This document shows, piece by piece, positions 1 to 4,597 of a DNA stretch of 8,914 nucleotides. The stretch is from positions 1 to 8,914 of the forward strand of contig JBDKKW010000022.1 in NCBI GenBank assembly GCA_039795895.1, read 5' to 3'. The notes beneath the pieces were generated by a model that saw nothing but the letters and a program-made list of their open reading frames with translations, had not been told where the DNA came from and did no database searches. Position numbers and translations under genes: made by a program. This DNA comes from JBBTSQ01 sp039795895 (GTDB lineage: Bacteria; Patescibacteriota; Minisyncoccia; Phycocordibacterales; JBAYGS01). Positions within the stretch are counted from its first letter, which is position 1, and the number at the start of each line of letters is the position of its first letter.

Positions 1-190
1 GTCGGGAAACGGGAGTTTCCCGTGGAGGAAAATACGAGTCCTCGAGTATTAGAAACCTTGGCACATCGGTAGATGATGTGCATCTGTGGACGAGGTTTCT
101 AAAGAGCGACGAGGTATCGAGGAGCGAGTGAGATAGCGAAGCGTCTCGGCTCTGTCTCATGCATTTTTAGCAAACCACCGAGCGAGTATC
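1..190. other. Non-coding region with inverted repeats at the left window edge
   Basis: No convincing gene is seen. The stretch contains an 8-bp hairpin at 3-22 (CGGGAAAC / GTTTCCCG), an 8-nt inverted pair AGAAACCT (51-58) / AGGTTTCT (94-101) enclosing the pair GCACATC / GATGTGC, and a purine-rich segment at 103-153 bounded by AGAGC / GCTCT. This nesting would suit a structured RNA or a repeat-derived intergenic region, but I recognise no RNA family. A frame on the - strand stays open from an ATG near 157 to the window edge; its product is made of S, R and L repeats and looks like a by-product of the repeats. Confidence 0.3.
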
Positions 191-219
191 TGTGGATAAC
201 TCTGTGCATATGTGTATAA
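191..219. promoter_or_regulatory. Cluster of DnaA-box-like 9-mers
   Basis: TGTGGATAA at 191-199 and TGTGTATAA at 211-219 are both exact matches to the reverse complement of the DnaA box TTATNCACA. TGTGCATAT at 203-211 is a near match in the same orientation. Three same-strand sites in 29 nt beside an AT-rich tract could be part of an origin or a DnaA-regulated site. No dnaA or dnaN gene is visible in this window, so the function is inferred only. Confidence 0.3.
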
Positions 220-248
220 AGGACAAATAAAAAGACTTGTCCTTTTAG
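218..248 (+). terminator. Terminator-like hairpin with T run
   Basis: A 9-bp stem AAAGGACAA (218-226) / TTGTCCTTT (237-245) with a 10-nt loop is followed by T and a purine-rich stretch. The stem is AU-rich and the T tail is short, so termination is possible but not certain. It would end a + strand transcript entering from the left. Confidence 0.3.
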
Positions 249-318
249 GAACAAAAATAGCATTACAGGCCTATAAATATAGCTATTATTGCTGTATAGG
301 TCAGAATATCGTCAATAA

Positions 319-348
319 CCTTAAGTGTTTCATAAGAAACACTTAAGG
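319..348. repeat. Perfect 13-bp inverted repeat upstream of yraN
   Basis: CCTTAAGTGTTTC (319-331) and GAAACACTTAAGG (336-348) are perfect reverse complements around the loop ATAA. No T tail follows on the + strand. It lies 41 nt before the yraN ATG and just before its candidate promoter, so it could be an operator or a terminator remnant. Confidence 0.4.
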
Positions 349-368
349 TGTTACACGCGAAACGATCA

Positions 369-377
369 TGCTATGAT
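369..377 (+). promoter_or_regulatory. Candidate extended -10 promoter of yraN
   Basis: TGCTATGAT fits an extended -10 element (TGn followed by TATGAT at 372-377). A weak -35 candidate TGTTAC (349-354) lies 17 nt upstream. Transcription would begin a few nucleotides before the ATG at 390, giving a very short leader. This argues against the alternative GTG start at 348, which would lie upstream of the promoter. Confidence 0.35.
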
Positions 378-389
378 TTGTTGGTAATT

Positions 390-788
390 ATGCCTAAGAC
401 TGAAAAGCAAAAGGTAGGTAAAAAAGGGGAGGATTTAGCCTGTACATATCTCTCTGACAAGGGCTTTGAAGTTATTGATCGAAACTACTTAAAACCTTGG
501 GGGGAAATCGATATTGTAGCCAAAAAGGCTAAAAGGCTCTATTTTATTGAGGTAAAGAGTGTTTCTGCTGACCTTTCGGTTACACGTGAAACCTCTCAAG
601 ACCAGTATCGACCGGAGGATAATGTCCATCCAGCGAAACTCGAACGAATGCGAAAAGTTATCCAAACCTACCTTTTTGAGAAATATGGCGATAGGGAAGT
701 CGACTGGCAATTTGATGTGATGACGGTGTATCTCGACTACGTACTTAAAAAAGCCAAGGTTGAGAGGTTGGAGAATGTGATACTATAA
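390..788 (+). CDS. yraN: YraN/UPF0102 family endonuclease-like protein
   Basis: A 132-residue protein matching the UPF0102 (YraN) family in length and motif order. It has an N-terminal GKKGEDLACTYL helix (about residues 10-21), the GEID motif (38-41) and EVK (54-56). D41, E54 and K56 form the PD-(D/E)XK nuclease signature shared with archaeal Holliday-junction-resolvase-like folds. The family is widespread in bacteria and its cellular role is not firmly known; nucleic-acid processing is inferred. The ATG at 390 is chosen because family members begin just before the GxxGE motif and because an extended -10 lies at 369-377. A GTG at 348 would add 14 residues with no family match. The next gene begins 4 nt after the stop. 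Confidence 0.88.
   Translation: MPKTEKQKVGKKGEDLACTYLSDKGFEVIDRNYLKPWGEIDIVAKKAKRLYFIEVKSVSADLSVTRETSQDQYRPEDNVHPAKLERMRKVIQTYLFEKYGDREVDWQFDVMTVYLDYVLKKAKVERLENVIL
781..786 (+). promoter_or_regulatory. Candidate -10 hexamer for a leaderless DUF1653 mRNA
   Basis: TACTAT ends 6 nt before the ATG at 793, overlapping the last codons of yraN. The same spacing is found before the genes at 5514, 6553 and 6915. Initiation about 7 nt downstream of the hexamer would make the ATG the 5' end of the mRNA. No good -35 is seen, and the gene could equally be read through from yraN. Confidence 0.3.
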
Positions 789-792
789 ATTT

Positions 793-1104
793 ATGGAAAA
801 ACCGACAAAAGTACCCAAACTTGGATTTTATTATCACTACAAGCATGATCCAAAAAAGGATTTCAATAATTATGCCTATGAAGTGATCGGTGTGGCGCTT
901 CACTCGGAGGAACGAAATTATACGCTACTATATCGACCGTTATATTCAAATACTTTTTTAGCTCCAGCGAACTATGTTGCACGACCGCTCGGGATGTTTA
1001 TGGAGCAGGTGAAGATTGGTGGGGAAGATGTGCCTAGATTTAAATTAATTACCGACAAAGAAATAATCGAGAAATTAGAGAAAATAAGAGGGGAGATGTA
1101 TTGA
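793..1104 (+). CDS. DUF1653 domain protein
   Basis: A 103-residue protein, essentially one DUF1653 domain. Recognisable elements are the FYYHYKH opening (about residues 12-18), YEVIGVALHSEE (29-40), the YRPLY segment (47-51), the RPLGMF motif (about 64-69) and PRFKLI near the end. This is a small domain common in bacteria, with no established biochemical role that I can name. It follows yraN by 4 nt on the same strand, so co-transcription is likely, although a possible -10 (TACTAT, 781-786) lies exactly 6 nt upstream. No Shine-Dalgarno is visible. The stop is TGA, which argues against a recoded UGA. Confidence 0.8.
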   Translation: MEKPTKVPKLGFYYHYKHDPKKDFNNYAYEVIGVALHSEERNYTLLYRPLYSNTFLAPANYVARPLGMFMEQVKIGGEDVPRFKLITDKEIIEKLEKIRGEMY

Positions 1105-1106
1105 GG

Positions 1107-1195
1107 GGTGCCGGGAATTTCTCCCTTGACTTTTTCCTCGTCGTCACTCAGAAAAGTCTGGGCACCAGCTCACCTATTTTTCTTGCTAGAAAAAT
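1107..1195 (+). other. Possible structured RNA: nested hairpins
   Basis: An outer stem GGTGCC (1107-1112) / GGCACC (1161-1166) encloses two hairpins: GGGA (1113-1116) / TCCC (1122-1125), and GACTTTT (1128-1134) / AAAAGTC (1152-1158). Together they make a three-way-junction shape of about 60 nt. A further hairpin ATTTTTCT (1176-1183) / AGAAAAAT (1188-1195) follows. I recognise no RNA family. It could be a small RNA, a 3' UTR structure of the DUF1653 gene, or chance. Confidence 0.2.
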
Positions 1196-1206
1196 TTGGT
1201 TCCGCT

Positions 1207-1219
1207 GTTCGAATCCCGG
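1207..1219 (+). repeat. tRNA T-arm-like fragment, inverted copy of the tRNA-Pro segment
   Basis: GTTCGAATCCCGG on the + strand is the exact reverse complement of 1292-1304, which lies in the T arm of the tRNA-Pro on the - strand. Its upstream bases (CGCTG) do not pair with CCCGG, so it is not part of an intact tRNA. A hairpin GAAAGCGT / ACGCTTTC follows at about 1222-1240. It may be a remnant of a second tRNA or of a recombination event at a tRNA gene. Confidence 0.35.
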
Positions 1220-1251
1220 ACGAAAGCGTAACACGCTTTCTCGCCTCGACA

Positions 1252-1280
1252 TGAAAAAACGGCACGAAGCCGTTTTTTCA
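1252..1280. terminator. Bidirectional intrinsic terminator
   Basis: A 12-bp perfect stem TGAAAAAACGGC (1252-1263) / GCCGTTTTTTCA (1269-1280) with a 5-nt loop and A/T runs on both sides works in both directions. On the - strand it lies 3 nt past the tRNA-Pro 3' end and would end that transcript. On the + strand it would end transcription coming from yraN-DUF1653. Confidence 0.75.
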
Positions 1281-1283
1281 GTG

Positions 1284-1356
1284 TCGGGGCGCCGGGATTC
1301 GAACCCGGAGTCACTTGATCCCAAGTCAAGCATGTTAGCCGTTACACCACGCCCCG
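1284..1356 (-). tRNA. tRNA-Pro (anticodon UGG)
   Basis: A full cloverleaf can be drawn. The acceptor stem is CGGGGCG / CGCCCCG with discriminator A. The D arm is GTGT / ACAT with loop AACGGCTA, the anticodon arm is CTTGA-CTTGGGA-TCAAG with anticodon TGG, the variable loop is short, and the T arm is CCGGG-TTCGAAT-CCCGG. The C1-G72 pair is typical of bacterial tRNA-Pro. CCA is not encoded, so the CCA-adding enzyme must complete it. The gene lies 55 nt downstream of the trmB-like gene on the same strand and is followed at once by a strong terminator. Confidence 0.93.
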
Positions 1357-1411
1357 ATATATTTGAGACTCACGAATGGTAGCATATCTTTTTGTCTTTG
1401 GATACTTTCCG

Positions 1412-2140
1412 CTAAATCCTCGAATACAGCGTCTTAAATATTTGCTTTTGAAAATCAGCGATACGTTTACTCTCGATCACCATCGCTGTTTCAGAATTGT
1501 AGTCAATAAAAGCCACTTTGTTGCCATAAATAATTTCAGTGACATTGTGTTCAAATGGTCCAAAGTCGCTCGGCATCGCTTTGGCAAAGCGATCGAGCTT
1601 GGGCTTCTTGTGACGCATCGTCTGTATGTTGGTAATCACTTCTCGTTGGAGCTTTTTTGAGTCACGTAATTTTTTGTAAATCCTTGGCACATATTTATCC
1701 CGCTTTTCTTCGCCGTCTGTATTTGAGCTATAGCGATAAAATACGTCGTCGGTCTTAAGACTACGGACGACATCATCGAATACTCTTTGTGTACCATTTT
1801 TACCTTCCAGAAATCTGACTTTTGGTTTGAACTCGTTGTTTGAGTAGCGATCCTCGAGGTCGGGGAGCATCTCGTTGAAATCGATCTGGAGGTCGTCAAA
1901 CATGGTTTCGAGGCGGTTTGGCGGCTCGGCGCCATACACCACTCCTTTTTGCTTTTGAGTCTCGGTCACTAGCTTTTTTTCTATTAAACTCGGCAGAGCT
2001 TTGTAAATCAGTGGTCGGTGGATGGCGGTTTTCTCTGAAATTTTTGAGATGCGGGAGGGTCCGAGCTCGACTAGGGCAAGGTAGATGGCACTTTCATGTT
2101 TTGTGAGGCCGATCTTCTCCAGTATCTTTGATTTATCCAT
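1412..2140 (-). CDS. TrmB family transcriptional regulator
   Basis: A 242-residue protein. Residues 1 to about 70 form a winged helix-turn-helix of the TrmB type: an N-terminal EKIGLTKHESAIYLALVELG helix pair, then SRISKISEKTAIHRPLIYKALPSLIEKKLV (recognition helix around RPLIYKALPSL), then a wing with YGAEPP. A charged, probably coiled-coil linker (about 76-98) leads to an effector-like C-terminal domain with NGTQRVFDDVV and YRYSS motifs. Archaeal TrmB proteins bind sugars; bacterial members of this kind in CPR genomes have unknown ligands. The ATG at 2140 follows a short AT-rich leader with no clear Shine-Dalgarno. The divergent 2141-2381 region carries inverted repeats that may be operators. 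It shares the RPxxYxxLxSLxxKxLVxET segment with the regulator at 6915-7673, so the two are paralogues. Confidence 0.85.
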   Translation of the reverse strand: MDKSKILEKIGLTKHESAIYLALVELGPSRISKISEKTAIHRPLIYKALPSLIEKKLVTETQKQKGVVYGAEPPNRLETMFDDLQIDFNEMLPDLEDRYSNNEFKPKVRFLEGKNGTQRVFDDVVRSLKTDDVFYRYSSNTDGEEKRDKYVPRIYKKLRDSKKLQREVITNIQTMRHKKPKLDRFAKAMPSDFGPFEHNVTEIIYGNKVAFIDYNSETAMVIESKRIADFQKQIFKTLYSRI

Positions 2141-2339
2141 AGAATAGTACTAATTATGTGTAATATTTTAGTACAATTAGTATATATCATTATACTTATT
2201 AAATCAATTATATATAAGCTATTTCGCACTATATATCTGTCTTTTCCTATATAAATGTAATAAAAAATTACATAAATAAGGCTTAGTAAACGGCTCACAC
2301 TCGGGCTTTTTTGTTGTCCGTGACGAGGAGGATACACGA
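2141..2339. promoter_or_regulatory. AT-rich divergent intergenic region with operator-like repeats
   Basis: About 200 nt of very AT-rich sequence separate the - strand regulator from the + strand array. It contains AGTATA (2179-2184) / TATACT (2191-2196), an inverted repeat with a 6-nt gap, and two related words, AGTACTAATT (2147-2156) and AGTACAATT (2170-2178). These sit where an autoregulatory TrmB operator would lie. A candidate -10 for the regulator is TACTAT on the - strand (2144-2149), only 3 nt from the ATG. Around 2293-2312 a weak GC hairpin with a T6 run could stop + strand transcription before the array. Confidence 0.3.
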
Positions 2340-2381
2340 ATGCAGTATATTTTAAGTATTGTCAACTATTTCCTAGTATAG
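2340..2381 (+). CDS. Possible 13-codon leader ORF with strong Shine-Dalgarno
   Basis: AGGAGG at 2326-2331 lies 8 nt before an ATG that opens a 13-residue hydrophobic ORF, MQYILSIVNYFLV, ending in TAG. The pre-ORF sequence GGAGGATACACGA resembles GGAGGTACAC before the 17-codon ORF at 8592, which is why it is listed. Against it, the likely transcription start of the array (about 2389) lies downstream, so this ORF would be transcribed only from another promoter. No homology is recognised. Confidence 0.18.
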   Translation: MQYILSIVNYFLV

Positions 2382-2393
2382 TTGTCTGCGGAA
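2377..2393 (+). promoter_or_regulatory. Candidate promoter -10 and initial transcribed region of array 1
   Basis: TATAGT (2377-2382) is followed directly by TGTCTGCGGAA. The - strand promoter at 8111-8139 has TATACT followed by the same TGTCTGCGGAA, so the 12-mer TTGTCTGCGGAA is shared in the same position relative to the -10. No consensus -35 lies 17 nt upstream here. An inverted repeat CAACTAT (2363-2369) / ATAGTTG (2378-2384) overlaps the -10 and could be an operator. Transcription would start near 2389. Confidence 0.35.
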
Positions 2394-2468
2394 CCACGGG
2401 AAGTACCTTACAACCCAACGGCTTCAAACAGGTGCGCCGTAACAATGCACCAGAGGGAGAACACCACC

Positions 2469-2702
2469 ATGACCACGTACACCACGCAGTCTGACAGCAA
2501 GCGGTTTTCGGCGACGGGGCTGAGTCGAGCCGAAGGCGGGGGAGTCCGGCAGGGAGACACCCTCCTCTGGGACAACGGCCACCGCGAGACGATCCTCGAC
2601 ACCATCTTCGCCCTGATGGACCAGACCAAACGCACGGTCACTCGGACGATGATGGTCCAGGCAGACAGTGGTCGGAAGCGCCTGGTCTTCTGCGACGAGT
2701 GA
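2469..2702 (+). CDS. Hypothetical protein, first gene of hammerhead array 1
   Basis: A 77-residue protein of unrecognised family. It is polar and basic, with a Thr/Ser-rich N-terminus, a GLSRAEGGG stretch (about 17-25), a GDTLLWDNGHRE segment (about 28-39) and an MMVQADSGRKRLVFCDE tail. There is no signal peptide or membrane helix. The ATG at 2469 is chosen because GGGAG lies about 10 nt upstream; the frame is open back to 2382, but those codons overlap the leader hairpin GGTGC / GCACC. GC content is clearly higher (over 60% by eye) than in the flanking chromosomal genes, with C/G-ending codons, suggesting a foreign source. It is followed by four hairpins and then a hammerhead ribozyme. Confidence 0.6.
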   Translation: MTTYTTQSDSKRFSATGLSRAEGGGVRQGDTLLWDNGHRETILDTIFALMDQTKRTVTRTMMVQADSGRKRLVFCDE

Positions 2703-2726
2703 GGGTGGGCGGGGGTCGAAACAGGT

Positions 2727-2829
2727 TGCAAGATAAGCCAAAAATCTTGCAGGTTGGAGTACCTGAGTAAAAACTCCAAATATGCGGTTCGAAGTCATCC
2801 ACCAAAACTTCGATGGTTCGAGGGACCAT
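2727..2829 (+). other. String of four hairpins upstream of hammerhead 1
   Basis: Four inverted repeats follow the stop of the first array gene: TGCAAGAT (2727-2734) / ATCTTGCA (2744-2751); TTGGAGT (2754-2760) / ACTCCAA (2773-2779); TCGAAGT (2789-2795) / ACTTCGA (2807-2813); ATGGT (2813-2817) / ACCAT (2825-2829). None has a T tail, so they are not typical terminators. After ribozyme cleavage they would form the structured 3' end of the upstream mRNA. Confidence 0.6.
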
Positions 2830-2841
2830 GACCAAACCCTC

Positions 2842-2890
2842 TCTGTCGCGAGATGAATCTCGCCTGATGAGCCGGATACGGCGAAACAGA
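2842..2890 (+). ncRNA. Type III hammerhead ribozyme 1
   Basis: Every core element is present. Stem III is TCTGT (2842-2846) / ACAGA (2886-2890), open to the flanks, which makes it type III. The cleavage triplet is GUC, with cut after C2847. Stem I is GCGAGA-TGAA-TCTCGC (2848-2863). CTGATGA occupies 2864-2870, stem II is GCCG-GATA-CGGC (2871-2882), and GAAA is 2883-2886. There are no mismatches. It lies between the 77-aa and 186-aa genes on the same strand, so cleavage would separate their messages. The sequence is identical over 49 bp to the copy at 3729. Confidence 0.95.
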
Positions 2891-2898
2891 AGATCTTT
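2891..2898 (+). promoter_or_regulatory. Conserved box AGATCTTT downstream of hammerhead 1
   Basis: AGATCTTT followed by GAAAAACA begins right after stem III. The same 8-mer follows hammerhead 4 (8867-8874) and is found 36 nt after hammerhead 2 (3813-3820). Hammerhead 3 has a related TACCTTGAAAACA. It could be a translation enhancer, an initiation or processing signal, or a remnant of common ancestry. Confidence 0.35.
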
Positions 2899-2914
2899 GA
2901 AAAACACAAAGCCC

Positions 2915-2967
2915 TTCGGTGCGGAAATCGACAGAGAAAAATCTTCTCTCTCGATTTCCGCACCGAA
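2915..2967 (+). other. Long hairpin between hammerhead 1 and its gene
   Basis: A perfect 17-bp stem, 2915-2931 paired with 2951-2967 (5' arm begins TTCGGTGCGG). The 19-nt loop itself contains AGAGA (2933-2937) / TCTCT (2945-2949). A second imperfect stem with one bulge follows at about 2982-3016. There is no T tail. It sits in the 5' leader left on the downstream mRNA after cleavage. Confidence 0.7.
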
Positions 2968-3045
2968 CGCACACTGATCAGGTCTTTCTCCTCTGCTTGG
3001 CAGAAGGGGAAAGATACACAGGTGGGCTGAGGTCGGGATACTACC

Positions 3046-3606
3046 ATGACTACCCCAAACAACGGAACATCCTCACTTTTCCCCCACGAGCAAGCCATTT
3101 TGACTCTTGCTCAAAGCCGTCTCTTGAAAGACGGTCGGTCGGATTGGGGTTTTATCCCTGCCGATCAGAAGCATCCCAACCTTGGCAAGGTCCTCCGTTT
3201 AGGTGAAGCGTTTGCAGAGACGCTTCATAAGAATGGGGTGGTCGAGACCTCCGAACTTGTTTTGAGAGACACTATCTTGTTTCTCTTGGGCAAGTCTCGG
3301 AAGTATTCGGCTGGGGGTTACGGATGGCGAGCGTATGAGCGTTCGTTTGGATACTCACCATGTTGCTCGTGCGACTGGCAAAGCGAGGTATCGGGGATTG
3401 CTGCCACTCTCGGCTTCACAGATCTTTCAAGGTCTGTGGTCGAGATCCAGTGCCCTGTGTCACCTCCTGAGTATCGCCGTAATCCAGAAAAAGGTTGGAG
3501 TCTTAGTAGTGCCCGACATTATGAGAATGTCCTGATCTTGGCTGCCTTTAATCTAGGAACCTATGATCTGTCGCGAAAAGGCTTCGAGGAACTGACCACT
3601 CCTTAG
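3046..3606 (+). CDS. Hypothetical protein, second gene of array 1, between two identical hammerheads
   Basis: A 186-residue soluble protein with no family that I recognise. Visible features are a helical N-terminal part (HEQAILTLAQSRLL, about 14-27), DWGFIPADQKHPNLGKVLRLGEAFAETL (33-60), a Cys cluster YSPCCSCDW (about 103-111), a further QCPVSPPEYRR motif (about 134-144), and a C-terminal ARHYENVLILAAFNLG helix. There is no signal peptide or membrane segment. The ATG at 3046 follows GAGGTCGGGATACTACC, giving only a weak, distant Shine-Dalgarno. The gene lies between hammerhead 1 and an identical hammerhead 2, so it could be released as its own RNA. Base composition is intermediate between the first array gene and the flanking genes. 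Confidence 0.6.
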   Translation: MTTPNNGTSSLFPHEQAILTLAQSRLLKDGRSDWGFIPADQKHPNLGKVLRLGEAFAETLHKNGVVETSELVLRDTILFLLGKSRKYSAGGYGWRAYERSFGYSPCCSCDWQSEVSGIAATLGFTDLSRSVVEIQCPVSPPEYRRNPEKGWSLSSARHYENVLILAAFNLGTYDLSRKGFEELTTP

Positions 3607-3609
3607 GTT

Positions 3610-3699
3610 TAGTGTCAGCCTTGAAACACTACGCAGACCATGGTGGGTCTCTAAACCACCCGTAATTCCGAGGGGAAGCTCCTCGGCGCTCAAAAAGCG
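3610..3699 (+). other. String of hairpins upstream of hammerhead 2
   Basis: Four inverted repeats follow the stop at 3606: TAGTGT (3610-3615) / ACACTA (3626-3631); GGTGG (3642-3646) / CCACC (3656-3660); CCGAGG (3668-3673) / CCTCGG (3681-3686); CGCT (3687-3690) / AGCG (3696-3699). The arrangement repeats the one before hammerhead 1, but the sequences are different. There are no T tails. Confidence 0.55.
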
Positions 3700-3728
3700 G
3701 AAACCCGGCACGCCTGTATGGAGTGCTG

Positions 3729-3777
3729 TCTGTCGCGAGATGAATCTCGCCTGATGAGCCGGATACGGCGAAACAGA
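3729..3777 (+). ncRNA. Type III hammerhead ribozyme 2, identical to ribozyme 1
   Basis: All 49 bases match 2842-2890: stem III TCTGT / ACAGA, GUC with cut after C3734, stem I GCGAGA-TGAA-TCTCGC, CTGATGA, stem II GCCG-GATA-CGGC and GAAA. The flanks differ (CTG before, ATCCTAATAG after), so the duplicated unit is the ribozyme itself. It stands between the 186-aa and 174-aa genes. Confidence 0.95.
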
Positions 3778-3827
3778 ATCCTAATAGTAGAACAAAGCTC
3801 ACCACAGGACACAGATCTTTACAACAA

Positions 3828-3883
3828 GATTATCAGAGGATTTGAGGACTTGAAAAATCGAATCCTCATCTCCTCTGATAATC
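3828..3883 (+). other. Long hairpin between hammerhead 2 and its gene
   Basis: A perfect 13-bp stem GATTATCAGAGGA (3828-3840) / TCCTCTGATAATC (3871-3883) encloses TGAGGA (3843-3848) / TCCTCA (3863-3868). It has the same position and a similar design to the hairpin after hammerhead 1 but an unrelated sequence. This suggests that structure rather than sequence is kept. The AGATCTTT box lies just upstream (3813-3820). Confidence 0.65.
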
Positions 3884-3948
3884 AAAATATGACAACTACT
3901 CACTTTGAGTAGCTCGTACCAGATGTCAGGGGGAAGGAACCAAAGACC

Positions 3949-4473
3949 ATGAAGACCAGCACCCCACACGCACTCGAAGTGTATCCCAAGTCGCAATCCG
4001 TCGATGCGGTGCTCGCATACGAAAATGACGCTGTCTTGGCTCGCATCAAAAAGGATTGCAAGGTGAGTGATCAGGTGGCACAGCAACTTTTTAAAGACAT
4101 GCTGATGTTCCTCTATCTCTCTGGGGCGATCCGTGAAGCACGCAGACTGTCTCCGCCGAGATTGATTGATGAAGCCTGGCACGCCTTCATCCTCTTCACG
4201 GCCGACTACCATTCGTTCTGTATGACTTACTTCGGACACTTCATACACCATCGACCCAATCGGCCCGGTGAAGCATGGGGGAACGAAGGGCTACTCAACT
4301 GTCTCGCGGTTGCCCGAGAAGTCTTCGGGGAGACTCTGAGTGAAAACTGGGGGTCGTTTCCAACAGACAGTAGTCAGTGTGACTACCCTGGGTGCAAGCC
4401 TGATCCCAGTTGTTCTCCTGCGGAGTGTGATAATTGTGGGCCACACATCACCATCGCTTCGTGTAGTAGCTAG
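3949..4473 (+). CDS. DUF1399/glycine-rich-domain-protein-like protein with Cys-rich tail
   Basis: A 174-residue protein. Residues 73-103 carry the pattern I associate with the glycine-rich domain-containing protein-like (DUF1399) family: I-D-E-x-W-H-x-F-I-L-x-T-x-x-Y-x-x-F-C, then G-x-F-I-H-H-x-P. Key residues are D74, W77, H78, Y87, C91, H100 and H101. An upstream helical region with SDQVAQQLFKDMLMFLYL (40-57) fits the start of that domain. The last 30 or so residues hold six cysteines (CDYPGC, SC, EC, NC, SC), suggesting metal binding or disulfides. The family's biochemical function is not established. The ATG at 3949 has AAGGA about 10 nt upstream. It is the third array gene, lying between hammerheads 2 and 3, and family assignment is by motif only. 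Confidence 0.65.
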   Translation: MKTSTPHALEVYPKSQSVDAVLAYENDAVLARIKKDCKVSDQVAQQLFKDMLMFLYLSGAIREARRLSPPRLIDEAWHAFILFTADYHSFCMTYFGHFIHHRPNRPGEAWGNEGLLNCLAVAREVFGETLSENWGSFPTDSSQCDYPGCKPDPSCSPAECDNCGPHITIASCSS

Positions 4474-4485
4474 AGCCACTTAAGT

Positions 4486-4531
4486 TGTGAGTCTTACCAA
4501 AACTCACACCCGTATCTTGATCGGTACGGGT
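4486..4531 (+). other. Two hairpins directly abutting hammerhead 3
   Basis: TGTGAGT (4486-4492) / ACTCACA (4502-4508) and ACCCGTA (4508-4514) / TACGGGT (4525-4531) follow the stop of the 174-aa gene. The second ends at the base before stem III of the ribozyme, so the two helices could stack coaxially. There is no T tail. Confidence 0.6.
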
Positions 4532-4597
4532 TCTGTCGCAGGATGTGATCCTGTCTGATGAGTCCCTCGCACGCGTGTGCGAAAAGGACGAAACAGA
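4532..4597 (+). ncRNA. Type III hammerhead ribozyme 3
   Basis: Stem III is TCTGT (4532-4536) / ACAGA (4593-4597). The triplet is GUC, cut after C4537. Stem I is GCAGGAT-GTG-ATCCTGT (4538-4554, with one G-U at the base). CTGATGA is 4555-4561. An extended stem II at 4562-4589 consists of GTCC / GGAC, an asymmetric internal loop (C / AAA), then TCGCAC-GCGT-GTGCGA. GAAA is 4590-4593. The core is intact. The internal loop in stem II and the loop of stem I could make the tertiary contact that raises hammerhead activity. The start codon of the next gene lies only 26 nt downstream. Confidence 0.94.

Noticed and set aside
1..157. - strand frame open to the left edge
   Set aside because: The peptide is dominated by S, L and R from CTCG/CTC repeats, no ribosome site precedes the ATG, and the DNA is full of inverted repeats.
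1101..1382. 93-codon + strand frame across the tRNA
   Set aside because: It is antisense to tRNA-Pro and runs through the terminator hairpin.
2424..3098. 224-codon - strand frame opposite the first array gene and hammerhead 1
   Set aside because: It lies antisense to a GC-rich gene and to the ribozyme. Long antisense frames are expected in GC-rich sequence, and the product has no recognisable domain.
3718..3912. 64-codon + strand frame running through hammerhead 2
   Set aside because: It reads through the ribozyme and the downstream hairpin, has no ribosome site, and its peptide simply translates the ribozyme stems.
2703..4531. Integron cassette array with attC sites
   Set aside because: Hairpins follow each gene, but I see no paired core-site motifs of attC type and no integrase in the window. 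The shared element is a hammerhead core.
2842..4597. CRISPR array
   Set aside because: The repeated units are too few and are separated by whole genes; they match the hammerhead consensus fully.
4532..4597. glmS-type or ligand-controlled ribozyme
   Set aside because: The core is that of a plain hammerhead and no aptamer domain is recognisable in the extended stem II; the downstream gene is not glmS.
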